Position numbers and translations under genes: made by a program. The notes below the pieces were generated by a model, which worked only from the letters and a program-made list of their open reading frames with translations, made no database searches and had not been told where the DNA came from. This document shows positions 10,419-21,463 of a stretch of 64,000 bases of DNA, piece by piece. Source of the DNA: Hahella ganghwensis DSM 17046 (GTDB lineage: Bacteria > Pseudomonadota > Gammaproteobacteria > Pseudomonadales > Oleiphilaceae); contig NZ_AQXX01000134.1 in the NCBI RefSeq assembly GCF_000376785.1, forward strand, positions 62,001-126,000. The letters are read 5' to 3'. Numbering within the stretch: position 1 is the first letter of the stretch; each line of letters begins with the position of its first letter.

Positions 10419-10710
10419 CAGGGTATTAGGTAACCTGCTAGTCGAACCAACATTGGTTTTCCTTTATGTTGATGGGCATAAATCCTTGTCCTCAGGATTT
10501 CTTGAGGGGGGAGCTATATGGCTTTTGGCAAACAGCCTCTTTTTCAGCAGTTTAGATGATGATCTTGTAATGATCTGGCGATTATCCTGCGGCGGCTTGG
10601 TGGCTGTCTCCGCAGCTTGAAAGAACTGCTGCTGGTCTGACCTTTGGGAATCCGCTAAACTCCAGCCTCACGTTGTACGCAATTCTTTTTCTCATCCTGC
10701 AAAATCTGAT

Positions 10711-13700
10711 ATGAGACTGAAATCCATCAAGCTTGCCGGCTTCAAATCCTTTGTCGATCCGACAACGGTGCATTTTCCCAACAACATGTCGGCAGTGGTC
10801 GGGCCGAACGGTTGCGGCAAATCCAACATCATTGACGCTGTCAGATGGGTCATGGGGGAGAGCTCCGCCAAGCATCTGCGAGGCGAGTCGATGGCGGATG
10901 TCATATTCAATGGCTCCAACTCCCGTAAACCGGTAGGACAGGCGACCATTGAGCTGATCTTTGACAACACCGGCGGCACTATTCAGGGCGAATTCGCCCG
11001 CTACAACGAAGTTTCCGTTAAACGTAAAGTCACCAGAGATGGCCAATCGGCCTATTTTCTCAACAATAATAAATGTCGAAAGAAAGACATCACCGACCTG
11101 TTTCTGGGAACTGGTCTGGGGCCTCGAAGTTACGCGATCATTGAACAGGGGATGATCTCCCGTCTGATTGAATCCAAGCCTGAAGAATTACGCATCTTCC
11201 TAGAAGAGGCGGCTGGCATATCCAAGTACAAAGAGCGGCGCAGGGAAACCGAAAACCGCATGAAGCGTACCCGCGAAAACCTGGACCGCCTGACCGATAT
11301 CCGTGAAGAGCTTGACCGACAGCTGCAGCATCTGCACCGCCAGGCCAAGGCAGCTGAACGCTATAAAGAGTTGAAAACCGAAGAGCGGCACAAAAAGGCA
11401 CTTTTGAACAGTTTCAAATGGAATCAGTTGGATCGGCAATCTACCGAACTGGCCAATTCCATTCGGGACAGAGAAGTGGATCTGGAAAGGCTGCTGTACG
11501 AACGTACTCATGTGGACAGCCAACTGGAGACGCTGAGACAGCAACGCCAGGAAGCGGGAGAGGCAGTCAATCAGGCGCAGGCAGACTATTACGGTACCGG
11601 AGCTGAAATCGCCAAAATAGAACAGCAGATTAAGAGTGCCCGGGAACGGGAAGAACAACTCAAGGCTGAACTTGAACAATTACAGATGACCCTCACAGAA
11701 TTGCGTGAAGAGCGTGCGCTGGAAGAGGAGCAACTGACCGAGTCTGAAGAAGAGCTGCTGGAACTTGAACCGGAGCTTGAAGAACTTCTGATGCGCTCGG
11801 AGACTTCCGCAGATCATCTGGCGGAAGCAGAAGAGGCCATGCAGAACTGGCAGCATTCCTGGGATGAGTTTTCTCACCGTAACAATGATCTGCAAAAAAC
11901 GGCCGAGATAGAACAGTCGCGCATTCAGCAGGCGGAAAAACAGATACAACAACTGCAGGACCGCCGCAGCAAACTCATGGAAGAAAAGAATGCCACGCAA
12001 TCTTTGGGAGACAGCGAATCTCTGGAGATGCTCAGGGAACAGCTGATGGAGCTGGAGCTGCGTTTAGAAGATCAGAATCAGATCCATGAGTCCCATCGCC
12101 AGTCTGAAAAAGCGCTCCGGGTAAGATTGGAAGAATATTCCCGCCAGCTAAATGATATTCGTACCCAGGACCAGACACTCCGAGGCGAGCAGTCTTCATT
12201 GCTGGCATTACAGGCCAATGATGAGGCCAGTATCAATGAAAGCGCCACGCAGTGGCTACAGCAGGTGGGTGCTGATCAGGCCCCGCTGTTGTCTGACTCT
12301 TTGCAAGCTGATTCACAATGGGAAACGGCCGTCGAATCTTTATTGCATGAGAGATTGCAGGCTCGAGTACTCCCGTCAGAGCAATTGAAAGCCATTCAGC
12401 AACCGCCGGCTCCCGGTGTTTGTCTGATTGCTGAGCATGTTACCCGAAGCAATGTGTTTGCTCAGTTCTCCGGAAATACCGGCGCAGAGTCCTGTCAGAC
12501 ATCCGTGGCATACTGGCTTGATGGCGCCAAGGCCTGTGACAACTTTGAGAATGCTTTCAGCAGGCTGGATGAACTGGGGGATGAAGAATACTTCGTGCTT
12601 CCCGACGGTTCCCGGATTGCCCGTCACTGGATGCAGGGGCCTCATGCGGAACATTCTACTGCCGGTGTGTTGACCCGAGCCCGAAGGCTGGCGGAAATTG
12701 ATGAGCAGTTGGCAGTGATCAGTGCCCATATGGATGAGGTTGCCGCAGCACGCTCTGGTATCGAACAACAACTCGAAGACTTTGAGACTACTGCGGAAAA
12801 TCATCAGAAGGAACTGGTGGAACTGAATAAACAGCAGCTTCAGATCAAAGCGGAAATCAGTGCCAAGGAAGCCAGGCAGGAACAGATTGAACGGCGTCAG
12901 TCGCATATCGCAAGTGAAGTGGGGCAAATCGACGAACAACTGGCGGAAGAAAATGAATCGTTGAAGCTCAGCCGGGAAGTCTGGCAACAATCTCTGCTGG
13001 AGCTGGAAGAATGTGTTGAGCAGAAAGAAACGCTGCTCAATCAGCGTGACAGTGCGCGGCAGAGACTCGATAACCTGCGTTCCCAGGCGCGCCAGGATCG
13101 TGAGCAGTCTCATCAACTGCAACTACGGGTCAGTGCGCTGACCACGCGCCGAGACTCGGTGAAGCAGGCGCTTGAGAAAGGTTTGGTGAATATCAAACGT
13201 TCCGAAGACCGGTTGCACTGGGTGGAGGAAAATCTCAGTACCCATCAGGCACCGGAAGAGGATCTGCATGAGCGGTTGGAAGGTCTTTTGGGACTCAGGC
13301 TGGAGCAGGAACAGGTTCTGTCGACCCAGCGGGATAAATTGTCGGACCTTGAAAAATCCATGCAGGATGACGAAGTAAGACGCCACCGCAATGAGCAATC
13401 CATTCAGGATCAGCGGGGACAGATTGAGTCCATGCGCATGCGGCAGCGGGAAGCGGATATTCGAAAAAATACACTGAGAGATCAGTTGGCCGAGGAAGAT
13501 TTCGATATCCAGCAATTGCTTCCCATGCTGGCAGAGGAAGATACCGAACAGGCGCTGCAGGACGAAATTGAGCAAATTGGCAACAAAATCTCCAGATTGG
13601 GCGCGATCAACCTGGCAGCGATTGATGAGTATCAGGCGCAATCCGAGCGTAAGGTCTATCTGGATGGCCAGTATGAAGATCTGCAGGAAGCTTTGGAAAC

Positions 13701-14211
13701 CCTGGAAAACGCCATTCGTAAGATTGATAAAGAGACCCGGAACAAATTCAAGGAAACCTTTGATCAGGTCAATGAGGGGCTGCAGAATCTGTTTCCAAGA
13801 GTGTTTGGCGGTGGCCACGCCTATCTGGAGCTGACCGGGGAAGATCTCCTGGAAACCGGTGTGGCGATCATGGCGCGGCCTCCGGGTAAGAAGAATAGTA
13901 CGATTCACTTGCTGTCAGGGGGAGAAAAAGCCCTGACCGCTATCGCCCTGATTTTTTCGATCTTCCAGTTGAATCCGGCACCATTCTGTATGCTGGATGA
14001 GGTGGACGCGCCGCTGGATGATGCCAACGTTGGGCGCTATGCTCGCATGGTGAAGGAAATGTCCGATCAGGTGCAGTTTATCTATATCACCCATAACAAG
14101 ATCGCGATGGAAAAGGCGGACCATCTGATGGGGGTGACCATGCATGAACCTGGCGTGTCTCGTCTGGTATCGGTGGACGTTGAAGAAGCCGCTGCTTTGG
14201 CAGAACTTTGA
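10711..14211 (+). CDS. smc: Chromosome segregation ATPase SMC
   Basis: Condensin ATPase of 1,166 residues that loops chromosomal DNA with ScpA/ScpB (genes at 4360-6055). The N-terminal Walker A is GPNGCGKSN (31-39). Two long coiled coils (about 170-500 and 670-1000, very rich in E, Q, L and R) flank a hinge at about 510-660. The C-terminal ABC signature is LLSGGEK (about 1066-1072) and Walker B is CMLDEVDAP (from about 1093). The use of SMC rather than MukB separates this organism from the enterics and vibrios. No strong SD precedes the ATG, but the motif MRLKSIKLAGFKSFVDP fixes the start. Confidence 0.97.
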   Translation: MRLKSIKLAGFKSFVDPTTVHFPNNMSAVVGPNGCGKSNIIDAVRWVMGESSAKHLRGESMADVIFNGSNSRKPVGQATIELIFDNTGGTIQGEFARYNEVSVKRKVTRDGQSAYFLNNNKCRKKDITDLFLGTGLGPRSYAIIEQGMISRLIESKPEELRIFLEEAAGISKYKERRRETENRMKRTRENLDRLTDIREELDRQLQHLHRQAKAAERYKELKTEERHKKALLNSFKWNQLDRQSTELANSIRDREVDLERLLYERTHVDSQLETLRQQRQEAGEAVNQAQADYYGTGAEIAKIEQQIKSAREREEQLKAELEQLQMTLTELREERALEEEQLTESEEELLELEPELEELLMRSETSADHLAEAEEAMQNWQHSWDEFSHRNNDLQKTAEIEQSRIQQAEKQIQQLQDRRSKLMEEKNATQSLGDSESLEMLREQLMELELRLEDQNQIHESHRQSEKALRVRLEEYSRQLNDIRTQDQTLRGEQSSLLALQANDEASINESATQWLQQVGADQAPLLSDSLQADSQWETAVESLLHERLQARVLPSEQLKAIQQPPAPGVCLIAEHVTRSNVFAQFSGNTGAESCQTSVAYWLDGAKACDNFENAFSRLDELGDEEYFVLPDGSRIARHWMQGPHAEHSTAGVLTRARRLAEIDEQLAVISAHMDEVAAARSGIEQQLEDFETTAENHQKELVELNKQQLQIKAEISAKEARQEQIERRQSHIASEVGQIDEQLAEENESLKLSREVWQQSLLELEECVEQKETLLNQRDSARQRLDNLRSQARQDREQSHQLQLRVSALTTRRDSVKQALEKGLVNIKRSEDRLHWVEENLSTHQAPEEDLHERLEGLLGLRLEQEQVLSTQRDKLSDLEKSMQDDEVRRHRNEQSIQDQRGQIESMRMRQREADIRKNTLRDQLAEEDFDIQQLLPMLAEEDTEQALQDEIEQIGNKISRLGAINLAAIDEYQAQSERKVYLDGQYEDLQEALETLENAIRKIDKETRNKFKETFDQVNEGLQNLFPRVFGGGHAYLELTGEDLLETGVAIMARPPGKKNSTIHLLSGGEKALTAIALIFSIFQLNPAPFCMLDEVDAPLDDANVGRYARMVKEMSDQVQFIYITHNKIAMEKADHLMGVTMHEPGVSRLVSVDVEEAAALAEL

Positions 14212-14219
14212 TGTTGTTC

Positions 14220-14241
14220 CACATCACCACAGCGTGATGTG
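14220..14241 (+). other. Perfect 8-bp hairpin after smc with repeated GATGTGAC words
   Basis: CACATCAC / GTGATGTG with a six-base loop, eight bases past the smc stop, with no T-run. Close copies of GATGTGAC recur at about 14236-14283. The rest of the 286-base smc-zipA gap shows nothing else clear. It may be an mRNA 3' stabiliser or a weak terminator. Confidence 0.45.
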
Positions 14242-14497
14242 ACCAAATTATTGGCTTTTAATGTGACCTTTTTGATGTGACTCCCAGTTGCAGTTAGGGG
14301 CGTTTAAAACGTCCTAGTCAAGATGGGTTAAAGGCCTGTCAGATATGGATATCCATTTAGTAATCAATAAACTCTGACGCCTGAATTGTAATGGTGTCTG
14401 GAATTGAATAAATTATGTCGCCAGAAGCGACGAAATTAAGGCGATACAGGGCCGAAAGGCGATCCACGAAAACGCTTTTACCGAGGTAATTTAGGGA

Positions 14498-15748
14498 ATG
14501 GATAATAGTTTACGGGAATGGCTGGTCATTCTCGGTGTCCTAATCATAATCATCGTTGTGCTGGACGGTGTTCGCCGTGCCCGGCGTGCCCGGCGCGACT
14601 CGATGGAAATTTCCCAGGGCATGGGTGGGAATTTCGAAAACACTCCTCTTGACGATGGATTTAATCCGGAACTCCCCGGCAGTGGTTTCAGAGTTGTGCG
14701 AGAAGGCAAGGACAGTCGCCATCCGGATCAAATGGACGATGAACGTCAACAACGATCGCCCTATGCCGACCTGGAAGAGGATGATTCTGAAGAGGAATAT
14801 GCTGAAGACCGCTATTCACAAGAGAGCTATTCACAGAGAGGCTACTCTCAAGAACAGTCTCAGGATCGGTACTCCCAGGACGACGATGTCGAAGAGAATG
14901 CTGAAGAGTATGTCGAAGAGCACTATGCATCGAAACCCAGGGAGCATGAGTACATCCGCGAAGAGCATGAAGAGCCCTATTTCTCGGAAAAGGAATCCGA
15001 ATACTACAGTGAGGAGCCTCTGAGGGCTGATCCCCAGTGGGAGGATCAAAGCGAGGCGGTAGAACCAATGCCGCCTGAATATGCTTCGTCGCGGGATGAG
15101 GAAGCATACGACTCGTCTGAGCTGCATGCTGAAGTAGAAGACAAGCCGGTGCGGGCTGAAGAAAAGCACAATGACTTCAAAGATCGTTTCCTGAAAAAAA
15201 TATCCACCAACATGGATGCCATTCAGGAAAGTCTTCATCAGAAACACCAGAAAAGCAAAGAGAAGAGTAAAGACAGGAAGGCCAAGCGGCAGGAAAGCCG
15301 TAAATCCAAAGACAATAACAGGGAAGAAATTATTGTCGTCAACGTGCTGGCCAAAGCGCAGGAAGGGTTCGAAGGCTCGAAACTCAGGCATTTGGTGGAA
15401 GCTTGCGGAATGCAGATCGGCGAAATGTCTATATACCATCGCCATGAATATGATTTCGATAAAGGGCCGGTACAGTTCAGTATGGCCAATGCTGTGAAGC
15501 CTGGAACCTTTGACAGGGACATGGATGAAAGTACCACGCCAGGCGTGAGCTTTTTTATCAGACTGCCTGGCCCTGATGACAGCATGCAGGCATTCGATTA
15601 TATGATCGAAACCGCCCAGTGCATCGTCAGAAATCTGGACGGAGAGCTCAAGGACGAAAACCTGAGTGTCATGACCAGCCAGACGATTGAGCATTGCCGT
15701 CAGAGGGTTCGGGAATTCGAGCGCAAGCAACTATCTTCCAAGGTGTAA
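14498..15748 (+). CDS. zipA: Cell division protein ZipA
   Basis: Inner-membrane tether for the FtsZ ring. The N-terminal membrane anchor (about residues 8-24, WLVILGVLIIIIVVLDGV) is followed by a basic stretch (RRARRARR). A long acidic linker (about 70-240) comes next, with tyrosine/serine/glutamine-rich repeats (YSQESYSQRGYSQ). The C-terminal FtsZ-binding domain covers about 275-416 (EEIIVVNVLAKAQEGFEG...). The linker is longer and more acidic than the P/Q-rich linker of E. coli ZipA. Position between smc and ligA is the usual order in pseudomonads and relatives. The stop codon lies inside a perfect 18-base palindrome (15745-15762). Confidence 0.94.
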   Translation: MDNSLREWLVILGVLIIIIVVLDGVRRARRARRDSMEISQGMGGNFENTPLDDGFNPELPGSGFRVVREGKDSRHPDQMDDERQQRSPYADLEEDDSEEEYAEDRYSQESYSQRGYSQEQSQDRYSQDDDVEENAEEYVEEHYASKPREHEYIREEHEEPYFSEKESEYYSEEPLRADPQWEDQSEAVEPMPPEYASSRDEEAYDSSELHAEVEDKPVRAEEKHNDFKDRFLKKISTNMDAIQESLHQKHQKSKEKSKDRKAKRQESRKSKDNNREEIIVVNVLAKAQEGFEGSKLRHLVEACGMQIGEMSIYHRHEYDFDKGPVQFSMANAVKPGTFDRDMDESTTPGVSFFIRLPGPDDSMQAFDYMIETAQCIVRNLDGELKDENLSVMTSQTIEHCRQRVREFERKQLSSKV

Positions 15749-15797
15749 AAAAGCTTTTTTACCAAGAGCTATTAAAGAGCATTCTTTCAAGGCGTGG

Positions 15798-15834
15798 TTA
15801 AGAGCTTTCTGGAGTACATACAGAGAGCTCTTAA
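15798..15834 (+). other. 14-bp hairpin between zipA and ligA
   Basis: TTAAGAGCTTTCTG / CAGAGAGCTCTTAA with a nine-base loop and one wobble pair. It lies 31 bases before the ligA start and is not followed by a T-run. It could be an mRNA processing or stability element, or modulate ligA translation. Confidence 0.5.
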
Positions 15835-17898
<2,064 letters not shown>

Positions 17899-17942
17899 GC
17901 CTGCCAGTCTGAGATTGTAGAGGCTGTGAACCCCATAGGTGT

Positions 17943-17983
17943 ACCTGAAAACTGTTGTTGCGAACTGCATGCAGTTTTCAGGT
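17943..17983 (+). other. 12-bp hairpin with alternative pairing after ligA
   Basis: ACCTGAAAACTG pairs perfectly with CAGTTTTCAGGT across a 17-base loop. The loop contains ACTGCATGCAGT, itself a perfect palindrome that shares bases with the right arm, so two mutually exclusive folds exist. No T-run follows. It probably marks the ligA 3' end. Confidence 0.5.
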
Positions 17984-18168
17984 TTAGCCCTAGCCTTTTG
18001 TACAGGTGAGGGTGTTAGCATCATTCTATGCTCCTCTTATACCTTTCCATGTTTCTCATATCACCTTTCTATGTGACCCGGGTTTGGTTTCAGACACCCG
18101 GATATGGTTACAAAAAACAAACTTTTATAAGATTCTGTAAAAATCTATAACAAGATTGCAGGATTTCT

Positions 18169-20772
18169 ATGTGTCGATTCTCAAGGATCAGCCTTTCAGG
18201 TGTTGTTTCGCTGATATTCGTTTTGCTGGCTGGGTGTGGTTCACAAGGCGAAAGCGATGTATTGCCTATCCGGATTCTGGGATCGATTCCCGGAGAGGCC
18301 TATGTGGGAGTCGAGTACTATTACGAAGTGGGCGTGGATGGTGGCGATGGGAGCTTGAATTACAGCCTGACCAATGCGCCGGACTGGCTGGAAACCGATC
18401 TGATTGATAATGCCTTGCGCAGAGGCGTGGTGCTTCGCGGTATTCCTGGTGCGACTGGGGCGGACGATACCTTCAATGATTCTGACACCATCATACTCAG
18501 TGTCACCGATGGCAATACCGTGGCGACGGTGGAATTCGGTGTTGAAGTCAGTCAGGTCAGTTTCAGTGATATCAGCGGTTCTATCGATGAGGGCGACAAG
18601 GGAACATTTCCGGAGGATAAAGTCGATAGTAACGGCAATGGTGTTATAGATGCCGCCGATGACACTGAACCGGGCCGGGTCTGTATGCAGGATGCTGATG
18701 GCAATGATCTGTTTACCGATGACGATATTGATTATTTCGTTGAGAACCAACTTGATCCAGATGCCTGGGATGGCAAGAAAGTTCGACTGGAGTTCCTGCC
18801 AGTGATTTTGAGCGACCCGTTCTATCTTGATGTGCTGGGGTCGTATTCACTGGTAGATCTGAAGACACAGAGCGGGGCGGATTATCTGGAAACCGTTCAG
18901 AAAACCAATGGCGACAGCGTGACGGTCAAGGATGGAAACTTTTCTATACCGGCCGGTGAAACCACCTGTTATATCATGTTGTTTGTGGTGGATGATCTGA
19001 TCGCTGAAGATGATGAAAACTTTGGCATTGATCTGGAAATTGACCAAGTGGGAGAGCTGGATGCGGATGTGTCCAGTCGCGCCACGATCACGATCGAAGA
19101 CAATGAACCGATTGTTTCCTTTGCTGTTCCCAAGGTGGCCGTGACAGAGTCTTCTGCCGGACGCACCATCACCATACCTGTCACCGTAACACTGGACCGG
19201 GTACCTGAGCAGTCAGTCTCGGCCGAATTTGAGGTGTTGACCATCAACAGCGGTGATGCTGATATTGATACCGGCGCCAATGACGACCTTGTCATCACGC
19301 CTTCCAATTACACCGTGCAGTTCGCTAAAGGGATTACCGAAGCCCGGATTTTTCTGAATGCGCCGGACAACACCAGTGGTGATGATGGGGACACGGATGA
19401 ATTTCTGACCCTGGGGTGGGTGGATACGGATACTGTCCGGGCTTCAGAATCCACGCTCAAAGTCTACGTAAACGAGTGGTTGTCCGATGTTAACGTGGCC
19501 ATGGGTGCCAATGCTGAAGTGGTGGAGGCCTATACTGACGACAAAGGTGATGTCTATGTGGGTTATCGCAACTTCGATAGCAGTTCGAACGCGGTGGCCA
19601 ATATTATACATCTCAGCCGTACTAGGGGCCTGGTGGTGGACGGCAGTCTGGGAGACTCACTACTGCGAGCTCTCACTATCCAACAGGATGACGTCAATAT
19701 CGTGCTCAATGATTTCGGTATTGATCGTTATGACGTTTCCAACGATGAAATCATCAACCTGTATGTGGTGGCGACAGTCGATAAGGTGATCGCATCAGCA
19801 CCCAGTGGAAGTGATTTTACTTTGGGCGGGGATGATATCCTGGTGCAGAAATACGAGAATGTGAACGGTGTTGGAGACTTTGAGCTGGTCTGGGAGCGCC
19901 AGATTGGTACCAGTCAGGACGATTTTGCGGAGTCCTTGTCCATTGATGGCGAAGACAATATCAATATTGTAGGAGGAACCCACGGAGGTTTCCTTGGAGG
20001 AACCAATGCCGGCGGGATTGATGGCTTTGCCATGAAGGTCGATTCCAATGGTGAAGTGACCAGCGTGGTACAGTACGGCACCGATCTGAATGAATACCTG
20101 AATCATGTAGCACAGGACGGTCCCAGTAATTTCTCTACCTTTGCTATCGTAGAGCGATCCTCAAGCGATCGTGGTGACAATATTCAGATGCGTTCCTTGT
20201 CCAAAGATGGGTCCCTGCGCCGTTCTGCCGAATACGGGTCCGACGCCGATGATGAAGTCAATGCGGTCAACCCGGCTCCTACCGGGGCAATCCTGGCGGG
20301 GGCGACCAAAGGTGCGATTCCCCGGTTATCAAGCAACAAAGGGGGTTGGGATGCTTTCCTGGTGTATCACCGGAATCTTTCCGAAATTACTGCTGTTGAA
20401 CAGTGGGGAAGCAGTGGTGATGATCGGACGTTGGACGCCAAACAAGTGGAGTCCCAGGTCTATGCTTCCGGCTTCAGTACAGGAGATTTGTTTGGCGATA
20501 ATGCCGGCGGCGAAGATGGTTGGGTGGTGCGTTACGATATCGTGGACAACGAAGAGTTGGACATCGAAATGTTTGAAGAGGTCTGGGCACATCAGACCGG
20601 TTCATCCGGGAATGAGCGTCTGGTGAAAGTCATGCCCACACTGTTCGGAAAAGTCTTTGGTGTGTCCCAGGAGGAAGTCGGGGGAACCAATTACCTGAAG
20701 ATCGAAAACCTGTCCGTGGTGGACGGTATCAGCCATTATGCGGAATGCCGTGAGAGTACTGACGGCTGCTGA
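18169..20772 (+). CDS. Large secreted lipoprotein with Calx-beta-like and beta-propeller-like repeats
   Basis: Lipoprotein of 867 residues. The signal peptide ends in the lipobox LLAGC, with the lipidated cysteine at residue 23. A putative-Ig-like segment follows (about 30-130, AYVGVEYYYEVGVDGGDGSLNYSL). Next come Calx-beta-like segments at about 180-315 and 320-435 (FVVDDLIAEDDENFGIDLEI... ATITIEDNEP). The C-terminal half (about 440-850) has aspartate/glycine-rich units of the SBBP type (DNINIVGGTHGGFLGGTNAGGIDGFAMKVDSNGEV and related). The protein is strongly acidic, which fits Ca2+ binding. It stands alone, convergent with a CBS gene. A surface adhesion or structural role is plausible but not shown. 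Confidence 0.8.
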   Translation: MCRFSRISLSGVVSLIFVLLAGCGSQGESDVLPIRILGSIPGEAYVGVEYYYEVGVDGGDGSLNYSLTNAPDWLETDLIDNALRRGVVLRGIPGATGADDTFNDSDTIILSVTDGNTVATVEFGVEVSQVSFSDISGSIDEGDKGTFPEDKVDSNGNGVIDAADDTEPGRVCMQDADGNDLFTDDDIDYFVENQLDPDAWDGKKVRLEFLPVILSDPFYLDVLGSYSLVDLKTQSGADYLETVQKTNGDSVTVKDGNFSIPAGETTCYIMLFVVDDLIAEDDENFGIDLEIDQVGELDADVSSRATITIEDNEPIVSFAVPKVAVTESSAGRTITIPVTVTLDRVPEQSVSAEFEVLTINSGDADIDTGANDDLVITPSNYTVQFAKGITEARIFLNAPDNTSGDDGDTDEFLTLGWVDTDTVRASESTLKVYVNEWLSDVNVAMGANAEVVEAYTDDKGDVYVGYRNFDSSSNAVANIIHLSRTRGLVVDGSLGDSLLRALTIQQDDVNIVLNDFGIDRYDVSNDEIINLYVVATVDKVIASAPSGSDFTLGGDDILVQKYENVNGVGDFELVWERQIGTSQDDFAESLSIDGEDNINIVGGTHGGFLGGTNAGGIDGFAMKVDSNGEVTSVVQYGTDLNEYLNHVAQDGPSNFSTFAIVERSSSDRGDNIQMRSLSKDGSLRRSAEYGSDADDEVNAVNPAPTGAILAGATKGAIPRLSSNKGGWDAFLVYHRNLSEITAVEQWGSSGDDRTLDAKQVESQVYASGFSTGDLFGDNAGGEDGWVVRYDIVDNEELDIEMFEEVWAHQTGSSGNERLVKVMPTLFGKVFGVSQEEVGGTNYLKIENLSVVDGISHYAECRESTDGC

Positions 20773-20801
20773 TCTAAATAAAGAGGCGGGTTTAAAGTGC
20801 C

Positions 20802-21410
20802 CTAGGCCCAGACTTCCAGCTCAAGATCTGCGAGAGATTTCAGAATATCACTGGTGGTGAGTATGCCGATCATCTGACCGGCACCGTTACGAACGATCGC
20901 GGCATTGGTATTCTGGTGCAGCATTGCCATACAGGCTGTGGCTACCGGGTTTGAACCTTCGATAACCAGATAGGGAGTGCAGATCGTTTCGACTGTGGTG
21001 GAATCGTCTAGTGTGAGAGAGGCTTTCAATAGATCGTTTTCGGCAAGAAGACCGATAATCTCCTCATCCTTGGTGACTGGTCCGTGCTTGATGCTGTGTT
21101 GGTCCATGAAGGTCAGTGCGTGCTGAATTGACCAGTCACTTTGCAGAAGCAGTACCGGACTGCTCATGATGGCGCTGATCCTGGGTTGGTGCCTCCGTTC
21201 CGTTCGGGGCGACGACGCGGCAGTGTCCTGTTCGGATGTGTCGCCAGGCTCAAGCTGGTTGTAGTAAAGCTCAGTATGGGGGCCAGCATCAGCAACCCCG
21301 ATCGGATGCATCGCGGTGACACTGTCCAGCTCTTCCACGGTCCTGATTTTCGGGTCCACCCTTAGCGGTGTCACTACACGGCGCCCGGAATCCACCACAT
21401 ATACAGACAT
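20802..21410 (-). CDS. CBS-domain protein
   Basis: Cytoplasmic 202-residue protein with a tandem CBS pair at about residues 78-135 (MSSPVLLLQSDWSIQHALTFMDQHSIKHGPV) and 138-200 (ICTPYLVIEGSNPVATACMAMLHQNTNAAIV). Such pairs bind adenosyl ligands (AMP, ATP, SAM or c-di-AMP). The first 75 residues form an extra segment (VYVVDSGRRVVTPLRVDPK...) with no fused effector domain, so the output is unknown. Similar stand-alone CBS proteins with this N-terminus occur in marine gammaproteobacteria. Confidence 0.85.
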   Translation of the reverse strand: MSVYVVDSGRRVVTPLRVDPKIRTVEELDSVTAMHPIGVADAGPHTELYYNQLEPGDTSEQDTAASSPRTERRHQPRISAIMSSPVLLLQSDWSIQHALTFMDQHSIKHGPVTKDEEIIGLLAENDLLKASLTLDDSTTVETICTPYLVIEGSNPVATACMAMLHQNTNAAIVRNGAGQMIGILTTSDILKSLADLELEVWA

Positions 21411-21463
21411 AGGCTAATTTGCCTCTTTAGTCAGTCCCTAGGGTCTGAAACGACCACAGACCC

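Noticed and set aside
10419-10710. Possible small gene in the gntR-smc gap
   Set aside because: The open frame begins inside gntR, has no SD, and reads as low-information sequence. Two short weak hairpins (near 10445-10461 and 10480-10500) are too poor to call.
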